Origin: Gp6-AA40 sp035492455 | GTDB lineage: Bacteria; Acidobacteriota; Vicinamibacteria; Vicinamibacterales; UBA2999 | Length of the DNA: 64,000 nt | NCBI GenBank assembly: GCA_035492455.1 | Contig: DATJJE010000070.1 | Location: 62,001 to 126,000 of the forward strand | Reading direction: 5' to 3' | Part shown: piece after piece, positions 8,460-17,106 of the stretch | How positions within the stretch are numbered: the first letter of the stretch is position 1 | Layout of the letters: each line of letters begins with the position of its first letter | Notes under the pieces: generated by a model | Seen by the model: the letters and a program-made list of their open reading frames with translations, nothing else | What the model was told of the DNA's origin: nothing | The model's database searches: none | Program-made: the position numbers and the translations under genes

Positions 8460-10082
8460 TCAGGCAGTGGCGACGTGAACGTGCGCGCGTGAGGGATGTT
8501 CGCGCACGATGCCGAGCTTCTTCATGCGGAAGCGCAGTGTATTGGGATGCAGGCCGAGCCGTTCGGCGGCGTTGCCCGCTCCGTTGATGCGCCAGCCGCA
8601 GGCGCGCAGCACCTCCTGGATGTGCGTGCGTTCCACGGAGGACAGCGTGGTGTCGTCTCCATGCGGCGGCTCGTCGACTTCCATGCCGTCGTCGAGGAGC
8701 GTGAGCGTGTCACCCGTGGAGTGAATCAACGCGCCTTCGATGACATTCTCGAGCTCACGTACGTTGCCCGCCCACTGCCGCCGCCTCAACTGTTCCATTA
8801 TGCCGTCGGGCACGCGGCGAATAGCGTGGTGTGTCAGGTCCTTATGTTTGGTGATGATGTGCCACACCAGCTTGGGGATGTCTTCGCGGCGTTCGCGCAG
8901 CGCCGGCAGCCGGATTGGAAACACGCTGAGCCGATAGTAGAGATCCTCGCGGAACATTCCTTCGCCAATCATGCGCCGAAGATCGCGATGCGTGGCGGCG
9001 ATGATGCGTACGTCCACCTTCTGCGTCTGCGACGATCCGAGCCGCTCGAACGTTCCTTCCTGCAGGACGCGCAGCAGCTTGGTCTGCAGATCGAGGGGCA
9101 GATCGCCGATCTCGTCGAGAAAGAGCGTGCCGCGGTGCGCCAGCTCGAATCGGCCTTGACGCGTGTTCACGGCGCCGGTGAAGGCGCCGCGCGTGTGTCC
9201 GAACAGCTCGCTCTCGATGAGCGACGGCGGCAGCGCCGCACAATTCACAACCACGAATGCGTTGGATCGACGCGGGCTGCGCGCGTGAATGGCGCGCGCA
9301 AACAATTCCTTGCCCGTGCCCGTTTCTCCGCGCAGCAGCACCGTGCTTTTCGTTGCCGCCACTTCCTGCACCTGGCGCAGCGCCGCGCGCAGCGCCGGAC
9401 TGTCGCCGACGATGTCCTGGAAATGATTCTCGGCGTGAGCGGCGCGCCGTGCGAAGCTCGAGAACCTCACTGGCGACTCGTCATCGCTATCGTGTGCGGT
9501 GAGCCGTTCCAGTTGCTCGCGCGCGTCGCGCAGCGATCGAGCCTGCTGCGCGCGATGCACGCCGGCGGCGAGCACCTCCGTGAACAGGCGGATCTGCCTG
9601 ACGAGACCCGGTGACCACGGCCGGTGGTGCATCGATTCGAGCGCCAGCACGCAGATTCGCTCGCCGCCGATGGTGACGGGCACCGCCACCGCGGACTGCA
9701 AGGGAACGGCGCGCAGGTAGTCGATGACCGGCGGCGTCAACGCGCCGGTCGGCAGGTCGCCCGGAATGCGTTCAAGGACCAGCGGTTCCGCATCGAGCGG
9801 AATGTGATCCCACAGCGTCATCGAATCCGCAGCCGTTGGGGTGACGACATCGGCCTCACTCGAGGTTGCTGCGTAACGATGCTGGCGGCGGTCGTCGTCA
9901 CCGCCATCGAGGATCAGCGTGGCCGAGTCTGCTGCAGCCGCCTCGACGATGCGCGGCAATGCGGCCTGAATCAGCGCGTCGACATCGTCGAGCTCCTTCG
10001 CGCAGAACTCGGAGGAGAGCTCCGCGGTGAGTCGTTCGACTTGGCGACTTCGTTCGTCGTCGTGGATCAGCGTCCCTTCCAT
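8460..10082 (-). CDS. Sigma-54-dependent transcriptional activator with N-terminal GAF domain
   Basis: The protein (540 residues from the ATG at 10082) has three parts: a GAF-like sensor (about residues 10-200), the AAA+ sigma-54 interaction domain with Walker A GETGTGKE, the sigma-54 loop GAFTGA, Walker B LFLDEIGDLP and the arginine-finger region REDLYYRL, and a C-terminal Fis-type helix-turn-helix (AGNAAERLGLHPNTLRFRM). No receiver Asp is present, so the signal is probably a ligand bound by the GAF domain. The frame stays open upstream but the extra residues are Cys/Arg-rich and unlike the family. Candidate sigma-54 promoters lie on both sides (3027, 11575, 10538, 8363), so neighbouring genes may be its targets. 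Confidence 0.93.
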   Translation of the reverse strand: MEGTLIHDDERSRQVERLTAELSSEFCAKELDDVDALIQAALPRIVEAAAADSATLILDGGDDDRRQHRYAATSSEADVVTPTAADSMTLWDHIPLDAEPLVLERIPGDLPTGALTPPVIDYLRAVPLQSAVAVPVTIGGERICVLALESMHHRPWSPGLVRQIRLFTEVLAAGVHRAQQARSLRDAREQLERLTAHDSDDESPVRFSSFARRAAHAENHFQDIVGDSPALRAALRQVQEVAATKSTVLLRGETGTGKELFARAIHARSPRRSNAFVVVNCAALPPSLIESELFGHTRGAFTGAVNTRQGRFELAHRGTLFLDEIGDLPLDLQTKLLRVLQEGTFERLGSSQTQKVDVRIIAATHRDLRRMIGEGMFREDLYYRLSVFPIRLPALRERREDIPKLVWHIITKHKDLTHHAIRRVPDGIMEQLRRRQWAGNVRELENVIEGALIHSTGDTLTLLDDGMEVDEPPHGDDTTLSSVERTHIQEVLRACGWRINGAGNAAERLGLHPNTLRFRMKKLGIVREHPSRAHVHVATA

Positions 10083-10299
10083 AGCGCGTCTCAGACACGA
10101 AACCGATTGACGCACCGCGGTGCATCCGCAGTACCGCCACGAACCTGCGGGGCATATGTGCATCGGCGCGGGGGAAGAGCCCACGTGTTGTGACCGCGTT
10201 GACCATATTCGGTGACCGCGCAGCGGTCGTGCGCGTGTGCGGCCGCGTCGCGGCGGCCGAACGGATCTGCTCTCAAGGTCAGCACGTTCGACGCAAGAG

Positions 10300-10521
10300 T
10301 CATACGGCGTCGTCAGCGCGGAGGTAGCGGTGGTCGCGCGTGCATCGCAGAAAGCGGCTCTCGACGAGCGAGGCCAGCAGGGCGTCGCACGCGGCGCGTT
10401 CGAGTCCCCACAGACGCTGCGCCTGTTCGCGCGTCAGCTCGAGACCCGGGACTTCGAGATATTCGGCGCGCACTAACTGCGCCCAGTCGATGGTGGTCGT
10501 TGTATTGAGATGGCTTTGCAT
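10300..10521 (-). CDS. Small conserved protein, probable winged-helix fold
   Basis: This 73-residue protein has a central stretch EYLEVPGLELTREQAQRLWG, then CDALLASLVESRFL and a final RDHRYLRA. It resembles a single winged-helix unit: helix, recognition helix and beta wing. Short proteins of this type are common in Acidobacteriota and Proteobacteria genomes without an assigned role. The start has GGGAG upstream. It sits between a sigma-54 activator and a response regulator, both on the same strand, which fits a regulatory function, but none is demonstrated. Confidence 0.65.
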   Translation of the reverse strand: MQSHLNTTTTIDWAQLVRAEYLEVPGLELTREQAQRLWGLERAACDALLASLVESRFLRCTRDHRYLRADDAV

Positions 10522-10537
10522 GGGCGGCTCCCGCTTC

Positions 10538-10552
10538 GCAACCGCCGTGCCT
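10538..10552 (-). promoter_or_regulatory. Sigma-54-like element before the small winged-helix gene
   Basis: On the minus strand AGGCACGGCGGTTGC matches the sigma-54 consensus TGGCACG-N4-TTGC at every fixed position but the first. The implied transcript would begin only about 5 bases before the ATG at 10521, and the element overlaps a short inverted repeat (GCCGT/ACGGC), so its function is uncertain. Confidence 0.35.
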
Positions 10553-10706
10553 AACGGCGTCCTGTTTGTTGTGACGGCAGATTAGGAGCGCGGGCGCGCA
10601 CTCACAATACGGTGGAGTACGCAGTTTTGAATTTTGTGCGCGTCGGCGGGTGACTCGGAGTGAAGCGACTCTGTGTATCGTGAACGTAACGTAACGTGAT
10701 CGTCAA

Positions 10707-11342
10707 TCAGGCTTCGACAATCTGATTGCGGATCGCGTATCGAACCAATTCGGCAATGGAGTGTACGCGCAGCTTCGCCATCAACCGTGCGCGATGTGTT
10801 TCCGCCGTTTTTGTACTGATGCGAAGCGCCGTGCCGATCTCCTTGTTCGATTTTCCCTCGGCAAGCAGCTGCAGCACCTCGCGTTCGCGCCGTGTCAGAT
10901 GCGGCGTCGATGGCACCAGCTCCGCTGCGCTGCTCCAGTCCTGACTGGCGCGCTGGAGACTCTTCGTGAAATAGGTGCCGCCGTGCAGCAGTGTGTTGAT
11001 GGCTTCGATCAGCGTGTGGCCCGTATCGGCCTTGAGCACGTAGCCGCTGGCGCCGACGGCGATGAATTCCTGCACCAGCTGATCGATGTCGTGGACGGTG
11101 AGAGCGAGAATCTTTGCGGCGGGTACGGAACGGTGTATCTGGCGGGCCGCTTCCAGGCCGTTCATCTCCGGCATCGACACGTCGAGGATGACGACATCCG
11201 GGCGTAATTCAGTCGCTTTCTCGACCGCCTGCCGACCCGTCACCGCTTCGCCGCAAACAGTCCACCCGTGATGCGCTGCGAGCAGCGCCCGAATCCCCTC
11301 CCTGACGACGTGGTGGTCATCGGCAACAAGGATTCTGGTCAT
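10707..11342 (-). CDS. NarL/FixJ-family response regulator
   Basis: This 211-residue protein has a canonical receiver (acidic pair in VADDHH, phosphoacceptor in VILDVSMPEMNG, Lys in YVLKAD) and a C-terminal LuxR-type helix-turn-helix (LTRREREVLQLLAEGKSNKEI). GGGGGA upstream fixes the ATG at 11342. It is phosphorylated by a sensor kinase that is not encoded in the window and should bind DNA as a dimer. It is divergent from the Omp85/kinase-like/phosphatase operon, with 279 bases between them, so that operon is a possible target. Confidence 0.93.
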   Translation of the reverse strand: MTRILVADDHHVVREGIRALLAAHHGWTVCGEAVTGRQAVEKATELRPDVVILDVSMPEMNGLEAARQIHRSVPAAKILALTVHDIDQLVQEFIAVGASGYVLKADTGHTLIEAINTLLHGGTYFTKSLQRASQDWSSAAELVPSTPHLTRREREVLQLLAEGKSNKEIGTALRISTKTAETHRARLMAKLRVHSIAELVRYAIRNQIVEA

Positions 11343-11574
11343 AGCATCCCCCGGTCGATCATGTTGTGTGACGCACGTCGTTTCAACCCACGCAGACGAT
11401 TTTCCGTGCAGACGCAGCTCAACGAAAATCGCGCATCTCACTGACCGGTATCCGTCAACGGTCTCTCAAGATGCCGTGGCGGTCGATCCTCTCGAGCTCG
11501 TCGCCCCGTCGCGCATCCGCGCTGAATTGCGCGGGATTTGTCACGTTCGTGGACAGCACGCTGTGCGCGTCGTG

Positions 11575-11589
11575 TGGTGCCCCTCTTGC
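11575..11589 (+). promoter_or_regulatory. Candidate sigma-54 promoter of the 11622-16927 operon
   Basis: TGGTGCCCCTCTTGC carries the GG and TTGC elements at exact sigma-54 spacing. The predicted start (about 11601) lies 5 bases before the strong ribosome-binding site AAGAGGAGG (11606-11614) and 21 bases before the ATG. No other promoter is evident in the 279-base divergent region. Confidence 0.5.
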
Positions 11590-11621
11590 CGCTTCCCACA
11601 CAGCCAAGAGGAGGCAACACC

Positions 11622-12947
11622 ATGGGCTGTCGCGTATTCGCGCACACTGCTGCGCCGCTCGCTGCTCTCACATTCGCATTGCTGATCGCACCCGGCCGTC
11701 AGGCCGCATTCGCACAGGCCGCCGATCCATCGGCCGCCGATCCCTCGCCACAGGCTGCGCCTCCGATCACGGAGACGAGTCGTCCGAAGGGTCTGGCCGA
11801 CGAGCCGGGGTTCCTGTCGTCGGCGATCGATTTCGCGAATAACTTCGGCGGCGAGGGAACGGGACGGCCGAAGAGCGGTTTCTATCCGGAGGTGTCGAAC
11901 ATGATCACCGGCTCCGGTTGGTTGTCAATCGGACCGGGATATCGCCAGTACTTCGCCGACGACACCATGATGTTCGAGACATCGGCAGCGCTGTCGTGGC
12001 GCATGTACAAGGTGGCGCAGGCGCGCCTCGAGGCGCAGCAGCTGGCCAACGGTCATCTCGTCCTCGGCACGCAGGGGATCTGGCAGGACGATACGCAGGT
12101 CAGTTACTTCGGGATCGGCCCGGGCATTTCGGAAGACGATCGCAGCCAGTACCGCCTGCAGACCCACGACATCGTCGGTTATGGCCATGTGTTGCCGAAC
12201 GACTGGTTGTCCGTCAGCGGCGAATTCGGATGGCTGGGTCATCCCAAGTTCATGGAGCCGGGCGGCACGTTCAAGCGCGACTTCCCGAACACGCGTGACG
12301 CGTTTCCGTTTGATCCAGGGTCGAGTCTGAGCGTTCAGCCGGCGCTGATGCACTCGGAGGCATCGATCGCTGCTGACACTCGCGACCATCGAGGACATCC
12401 AACGAGCGGGTTCCTCTATCGGGGCGCACTGACCAACTACTGGGATCACACCTACGATGACTTCTTCACGTTCCATACGTGGGAAGGCGAGGCGCTGCAG
12501 TACATCCCTGTCGGCGACGGACGCGTGGTCTTTGCACTGCACGGATGGACCGTTGCCGCGCAGCAGCAGGATGGACGTGACATCCCGCTCTACCTGCAAC
12601 CATCACTCGGCGGCAGCCGCACGCTGCGCGATTACCACGATTACCAGTTCCACGATCGCAATCTGCTCGTGCTGAACGCGGAATCACGGATTGCCGTATG
12701 GACGCATCTCGACGCGGCGCTCTTTGTCGACGCGGGCAACGTCGCTCCGCGTTTCAGCGATCTGAATCTCGACAAGACGTCATACGGCGTTGGCGCGCGG
12801 CTGCACAACGAGACGACGACGCTGGGACGCATCGATCTCGCGCACGGCGCGCAGGGATGGCGGTTCAACATCAGCACGACCGAGCCGCTGCGGTTGCCGC
12901 GCACCCGTACGCGCCGTGTAGCCGCGATGATTCCGTTTGCACCCTAA
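11622..12947 (+). CDS. Omp85/surface-antigen (BamA C-terminal type) outer-membrane barrel
   Basis: This 441-residue protein has a signal peptide (cleavage near AFAQ) and a C-terminal 16-strand-type barrel. YLQPSLGGSRTLRDYHDYQF resembles the conserved L6 loop of the bacterial surface antigen family (VRGY/F-like, here LRDY), and the protein closes with strand-like TLGRIDLAHGAQGWRFNIS. There are no POTRA repeats, so it is a short Omp85 relative, more like patatin- or phosphatase-associated barrels than BamA. It opens a five-gene operon with only 10 bases to the next gene, and probably forms the outer-membrane pore or export partner of the exported kinase-like protein and phosphatase. Confidence 0.8.
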   Translation: MGCRVFAHTAAPLAALTFALLIAPGRQAAFAQAADPSAADPSPQAAPPITETSRPKGLADEPGFLSSAIDFANNFGGEGTGRPKSGFYPEVSNMITGSGWLSIGPGYRQYFADDTMMFETSAALSWRMYKVAQARLEAQQLANGHLVLGTQGIWQDDTQVSYFGIGPGISEDDRSQYRLQTHDIVGYGHVLPNDWLSVSGEFGWLGHPKFMEPGGTFKRDFPNTRDAFPFDPGSSLSVQPALMHSEASIAADTRDHRGHPTSGFLYRGALTNYWDHTYDDFFTFHTWEGEALQYIPVGDGRVVFALHGWTVAAQQQDGRDIPLYLQPSLGGSRTLRDYHDYQFHDRNLLVLNAESRIAVWTHLDAALFVDAGNVAPRFSDLNLDKTSYGVGARLHNETTTLGRIDLAHGAQGWRFNISTTEPLRLPRTRTRRVAAMIPFAP

Positions 12948-12957
12948 GGAGACTGCC

Positions 12958-13941
12958 ATGGGAACGATCCGTCCGGCAGCCCGAGTCCTGCTCGTCGTCA
13001 CAATCGCATCGGCGGTGGCGTGCGGCGCTGCCGTCCGGCCCACTGAATCGCCGTCCCGTGCGACGACGCCGCTGTCGCAATGGTGGGTACAGCCCGCGAG
13101 TGTCGCCGCGAGCGATCTGTTCAACGGGCCATGGGGTGCCAAGCATGCGCCCGATCCACACGCGGAGTACACCTTCGTCCGGCCGAAGAACGGCGGGTTC
13201 AATCCCGGCCTGGTCGTGCGCGATCCGCAGGGGCGCGAATGGCACGTCAAGCAGCCTTCGGAGCACCACGGGGATGAAGGGCCGGTCGAGGTCGTGCTCT
13301 CCCGTGTGCTGTCGGCGCTCGGCTATCACCAGCCGCCGGTCTACTACCTGCCGTCATTCACGTTGCGCGATGGGTCGGGCGCACGTGTTGTACAAGGCGG
13401 CCGCTTCCGTCTCGATCTGCCCGCGCTGAAGAACCGCGGCGAGTGGTCGTGGCAGCAGAACCCGTTCGTCGGCCAGCGGCCGTATCAGGGGCTGCTCGTC
13501 ATCCTGCTGCTGTTCAACAGTTCGGATCTGAAGAACTCGAACAACACCCTGTACGAGTACGACGACGGGTCGGCCGGCAGGCCGACGCAGTGGTACGTCG
13601 TCCGCGATCTCGGGCTCGCGCTCGGACGTACCGGGCGTATCGCGCCGCGGCGGAACAACCTGACCGTGTTTGAGCAAACCCGCTTCATCACCGATGTGAG
13701 CGGCGACTTCGTCGTGTTTGGCGATTACCGCGGTCTGCACGCCGAGCTGCTGCGCAACCGCATCACGCGCGAGGACGTGCAATGGGCGGCGCGGCTCGTC
13801 GGCGGCCTGACCGACCGGCAGTGGCAGGACGCGTTTCGGGCCGGCGGATATGAACCGCGCCTGGCGGCGAGGTTCATCTCAATTCTCCGCGGCAGGATTG
13901 CCGACGCACGCCGCGTCGGCGGGATCGTCACGACTGATTAG
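12958..13941 (+). CDS. Exported protein with protein-kinase-like motifs, family unnamed
   Basis: This 327-residue protein has a lipoprotein-like signal (cleavage before C22, ASAVAC). I do not recognise a named family, but motifs occur in the order of an atypical kinase: W96-HVKQ with K98 as possible ATP lysine, E111 in GPVEVVLSR as possible helix-C Glu, D190-L-K-N-S-N195 like the catalytic D-x-K-x-x-N loop, and R216-D217-L-G-L like the DFG metal site. This is pattern reading, not homology. It sits between an Omp85-like barrel and an exported phosphatase, 10 to 11 bases from each, which fits a kinase/phosphatase pair outside the cytoplasm. Periplasmic ATP would be needed, or another donor. Confidence 0.6.
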   Translation: MGTIRPAARVLLVVTIASAVACGAAVRPTESPSRATTPLSQWWVQPASVAASDLFNGPWGAKHAPDPHAEYTFVRPKNGGFNPGLVVRDPQGREWHVKQPSEHHGDEGPVEVVLSRVLSALGYHQPPVYYLPSFTLRDGSGARVVQGGRFRLDLPALKNRGEWSWQQNPFVGQRPYQGLLVILLLFNSSDLKNSNNTLYEYDDGSAGRPTQWYVVRDLGLALGRTGRIAPRRNNLTVFEQTRFITDVSGDFVVFGDYRGLHAELLRNRITREDVQWAARLVGGLTDRQWQDAFRAGGYEPRLAARFISILRGRIADARRVGGIVTTD

Positions 13942-13952
13942 ACGGGTAATCG

Positions 13953-14822
13953 ATGCGTCGGGCCCTTGTTGCTCTCACGCTGCTGCTCATCGCCAGCCGG
14001 ATGGCGCCGGCGCAGAACGCCGGCACGGCCCTGCCAATCAGGGCCGATTCGGTGAAGTTTGCCGTCATCGGCGACAACGGCACGGGCGAGCGGGGGGAGT
14101 ACGACGTAGGGCAGCAGATGATCTCCGCACGGCGGCGATTCCCGTTCGACATGGTGCTCATGCTCGGCGACAACATGTATGGGCGGCAGGCGCCGGAGGA
14201 CTTCATCACCAAGTTCGAGCGTCCGTATTCGGCGCTGCTGTCGCAGGGCGTGCTCTTCTACGCGACGCTCGGCAACCACGACAACCAGAACAACCGCAAC
14301 TACAAAGCGTTCAACATGGGAGGCGAGCGCTACTTCACGTTCGTGAGGAAGAACGTGCGCTTCTTCGTGCTCGATACCAACCAGCTTGATCCACAACAGC
14401 GCGCGTGGCTCGACGACGCGCTGCAGCGATCGTCTGACGACTGGCGCATCTGCTACTTCCATCATCCGATCTATTCCGACGGCGGCCGCCATGGATCCGA
14501 TGTGGCCTTGCGCGTGACGCTCGAGCCGCTCCTCGTCAAGCATGGCGTCAACGTCGTGTTCTCGGGACACGACCACGTCTACGAACGCATCAAGCCGCAG
14601 AAGGGGATCACCTACTTCGTCGCCGGCTCAGGGGGTGAGCTGAGAAAGGGCGACGTGCATCCATCGGCGATGACCGCCGCCTACTTCGACCAGGATCAGT
14701 CGTTCATGCTGGTGGAAATCTCCGGCGACGAGCTGTTCTTTCAGGCCATTTCTCGAACGGGCGCGACGGTGGACTCCGGAACGATTCATCGTCAGCCATC
14801 GCCGGCGGGAGCGACCCAATGA
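13953..14822 (+). CDS. Exported calcineurin-like metallophosphoesterase (purple acid phosphatase type)
   Basis: This 289-residue protein has a signal peptide (cleavage after MAPAQ or nearby). The full dimetal set is present: AVIGDNGTG, LMLGDNMYG, TLGNHDN, YFHHPIY and FSGHDHVYER, in the order of the Metallophos superfamily. It should hydrolyse phosphomonoesters or diesters in the periplasm. The next gene starts inside its last codons (ATGA overlap at 14819), and the kinase-like gene ends 11 bases before. The pair suggests reversible phosphorylation, or phosphate release from a polymer. Confidence 0.9.
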   Translation: MRRALVALTLLLIASRMAPAQNAGTALPIRADSVKFAVIGDNGTGERGEYDVGQQMISARRRFPFDMVLMLGDNMYGRQAPEDFITKFERPYSALLSQGVLFYATLGNHDNQNNRNYKAFNMGGERYFTFVRKNVRFFVLDTNQLDPQQRAWLDDALQRSSDDWRICYFHHPIYSDGGRHGSDVALRVTLEPLLVKHGVNVVFSGHDHVYERIKPQKGITYFVAGSGGELRKGDVHPSAMTAAYFDQDQSFMLVEISGDELFFQAISRTGATVDSGTIHRQPSPAGATQ

Positions 14823-15994
14823 AGTCGCACGCAGTCGCTGCGCACCACGCGACGTGGCATCGGCAACGCCAGAAAGCCCACGCCGGCATCGTCGATCGAC
14901 TGACGAACCACTATCTTGCGTTACCCGCCGGCGTCGTGCTGGCGCTCGTGTGGGCGAACACCGCGCCAGAGCCGTACTTCCGCATGGCCCAATCGCTGTC
15001 GTTCGCCGTCAACGAGATCGGCATGACGTTCTTCATCGGCCTGACGATGCAGGAAATCGTCGAGGCGACGATGCCGCATGGCGCGCTGCATTCGTGGCGG
15101 CGGTGGACGCTCGCGCTCATCGCGGCCGCTGGCGGAGTGGCCGGAAGCGCCGGTGTGTACTTGGCGTATGTGCACGGACATTACGAATCGATGCTGGTGC
15201 CGGGTTGGCCGATTGCGTGCGCAGTCGATATTGCTGCTGCGTATTACATGCTCAAGGCGATCCTGCCGCGCAGCGGCGCGCTGCCCTTCGTCCTGCTGCT
15301 GGCCATCGCGACCAACCTGTTCGGCATGGTGGTCGCCGCGTTGCAGCATCCGTCCGTCATCACGGCCGGGGGCGGCGCCGCGTTCATGGCGCTCGCCCTG
15401 AGCAGCGCCGCCGCGATGCGCGCGATGCGAGTACGCGCCTTCTGGCCGTACATCACGCTGTGCGGAACGCTGGCGTGGTTCGCCTTGTACCTCGACGGAC
15501 TCTATCCTGCGTTCGCGCTGGTTCCGATCGTGCCGTTCCTGCCGCACGAACCGCGCAGCCTCGACATGCTCGACGATCCGCCCGATGACGACGCGGTGCA
15601 TCACTTCGAGCACGAATGGAATGCGTTCGTTCAGATCGTGTTGTTCTTCTTTGGGCTGGTGAACGGAGGCGTGCTGCTTCGCGGCTACGACACCGGGACG
15701 TGGGCCCTTCTGCTGGCGGCTCTGGTCGGCCGTCCGCTCGGGATCTTGGCAGCGGTCGGTCTGGCCGTGGCGGCGGGATGGCACCTGCCGAAGCGGCTTG
15801 GCTGGCGGCAGCTCGTCGTCGCCGCGCTGGCGGCGTCGAGCGGGTTCACCTTCGCGCTGTTCTTCGCCGCGACCATCCTGTCGACCGGTCCGGTGCTGGC
15901 GCAGCTGACGATCGGCGCGCTCGGCACCGCGGCTGGGTCCCTGCTGGCGATGGGCGGCGCGAAGGTGTTCCGTGTGGGACGTTTCTCGCGATGA
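14819..15994 (+). CDS. NhaA-family membrane transporter lacking the Asp163/Asp164 pair
   Basis: This 391-residue, roughly 12-helix protein aligns to the NhaA sodium/proton antiporter along its length (FFIGLTMQEIVEA, GWPIACAVDIA, GRPLGI, SSGFTFALFFA). The equivalent of E. coli Asp133 is kept (D137). The essential pair Asp163-Asp164, in IIDDLGA, is replaced by Thr-Asn (T165-N166 in AIATNLFG), and Lys300 is Arg (R305). Normal two-proton exchange is therefore unlikely. It may carry another ion or solute, perhaps linked to the phosphatase whose stop codon its start overlaps. It should not be taken as an ordinary nhaA. Confidence 0.8.
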   Translation: MKSHAVAAHHATWHRQRQKAHAGIVDRLTNHYLALPAGVVLALVWANTAPEPYFRMAQSLSFAVNEIGMTFFIGLTMQEIVEATMPHGALHSWRRWTLALIAAAGGVAGSAGVYLAYVHGHYESMLVPGWPIACAVDIAAAYYMLKAILPRSGALPFVLLLAIATNLFGMVVAALQHPSVITAGGGAAFMALALSSAAAMRAMRVRAFWPYITLCGTLAWFALYLDGLYPAFALVPIVPFLPHEPRSLDMLDDPPDDDAVHHFEHEWNAFVQIVLFFFGLVNGGVLLRGYDTGTWALLLAALVGRPLGILAAVGLAVAAGWHLPKRLGWRQLVVAALAASSGFTFALFFAATILSTGPVLAQLTIGALGTAAGSLLAMGGAKVFRVGRFSR

Positions 15995-16015
15995 TGCGAC
16001 CGAGGAGAGTGCGTC

Positions 16016-16927
16016 GTGGCATTCCGGCTGAAGCAAGACGCTCCCATCGCCGCGGAAGTCCGGCGCATTGTGCTGCGGCAGCTCGAGCTGGCGATCTCAG
16101 AGCTGCATTCCGTTGGTGATCCGCAGAGCGATGAAGCGGTACACGACGCGCGGCGTCGCGTAAAGAAGATTCGCGCCATCATCCGGTTGGTGCGGCCGGT
16201 GCTCGCCGGCGGCGGCCGCTCGGTCGATCGCGATTTGAGCAGGGTCAGCCGCCTGCTGGCACCGGTCGCCGACGGACAGGGCGTCGTCGAGACGCTCGAA
16301 GAGCTGGCGCACCGGTACGCGAAGACGCTGCCGAAGCCAACGCTCGAAGCGGCGCGTGTCGGCGTGATCCGCAACAGCGCCCGCGCCGACCATCATGCCG
16401 AGGCTCGCGGCGTCATGAAGATCGCCGCCGGTACGTTACGCCACGAACGCAAACGCATCAAGCACTGGAGGATCGACGTTCGCGGCTTCAAGGCGATTGG
16501 ACCAGGCCTCGAGGAGAGCTACAAGCGCGCCCGCCGCATGATGCTTCACGCGTGGTCCAAACCACGGCCGTCGCGGTTCCATTCCTGGCGCCGGTGTGTC
16601 AAGGACCATTGGTTCCACGTTCGGCTGCTCGAAGGACGCTGCGGAAACCATCTGCTCGCGCACCAACGCAGGATCGAGGCGCTCGACGGCATCCTCGGCG
16701 AATATCACAACGTCATCCTGCTGCGCGACGTGCTCGTGAAGGACACTGCCTTGACGCGCGACGAGGTTGCACGCTGTCTTCGGGTGGTTGCACGGTATCA
16801 ACGCGTGCTGCGGCGGCATGCAGAGATGCTCGGCGTCCGTGTCTTCATCGAGCGCCCGCGGCGGTTCGTACGCCGTGTGCATCGTCTGTGGCGCGAAACC
16901 TCCGCGCACGATCACAACGCACGGTGA
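16016..16927 (+). CDS. CHAD domain protein
   Basis: This 303-residue protein has the CHAD signature: many conserved His/Arg/Lys on long helices, for example VHDARRRVKKIRAIIRLVR, KRARRMML and HSWRRCVKDHWFHVRLL. CHAD domains bind polyphosphate through this basic groove. A GTG start at 16016 follows GAGGAGAG. It is the last gene of the operon that begins at 11622, 21 bases after the NhaA-like gene, and gives the operon a possible polyphosphate link. It has no signal peptide, so it acts in the cytoplasm. An 18-bp perfect palindrome covers its stop codon. Confidence 0.9.
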   Translation: MAFRLKQDAPIAAEVRRIVLRQLELAISELHSVGDPQSDEAVHDARRRVKKIRAIIRLVRPVLAGGGRSVDRDLSRVSRLLAPVADGQGVVETLEELAHRYAKTLPKPTLEAARVGVIRNSARADHHAEARGVMKIAAGTLRHERKRIKHWRIDVRGFKAIGPGLEESYKRARRMMLHAWSKPRPSRFHSWRRCVKDHWFHVRLLEGRCGNHLLAHQRRIEALDGILGEYHNVILLRDVLVKDTALTRDEVARCLRVVARYQRVLRRHAEMLGVRVFIERPRRFVRRVHRLWRETSAHDHNAR

Positions 16928-16939
16928 TCCGGATCACCG
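16922..16939. repeat. Perfect 18-bp palindrome over the CHAD stop codon
   Basis: CGGTGATCC followed directly by GGATCACCG forms a perfect palindrome across the stop codon. No T run follows, so it is not a typical intrinsic terminator. It may be a DNA-binding site or a weak hairpin. Confidence 0.5.
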
Positions 16940-17106
16940 GATACAGTTGACCTGCAGAGACAACATGGAAAATTGCGCCGGTTTTCGCGAGGAGCGCGCT
17001 TTGCAAGCTCGGGCGATGGGCGGGTGACGCTGCCGCGTAATCGGCCGTGGCGACCGAGGGGGGATATGCGGCAGCGGAATCCCGCTCACTCACTCGCGAG
17101 ACTGTC

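Noticed and set aside
14921..16036. Long minus-strand open frame (371 codons) opposite the NhaA-like gene
   Set aside because: The translation is Arg/Gln/His-rich without any domain, and the plus strand encodes a clear membrane protein. Long antisense frames are expected in GC-rich DNA.
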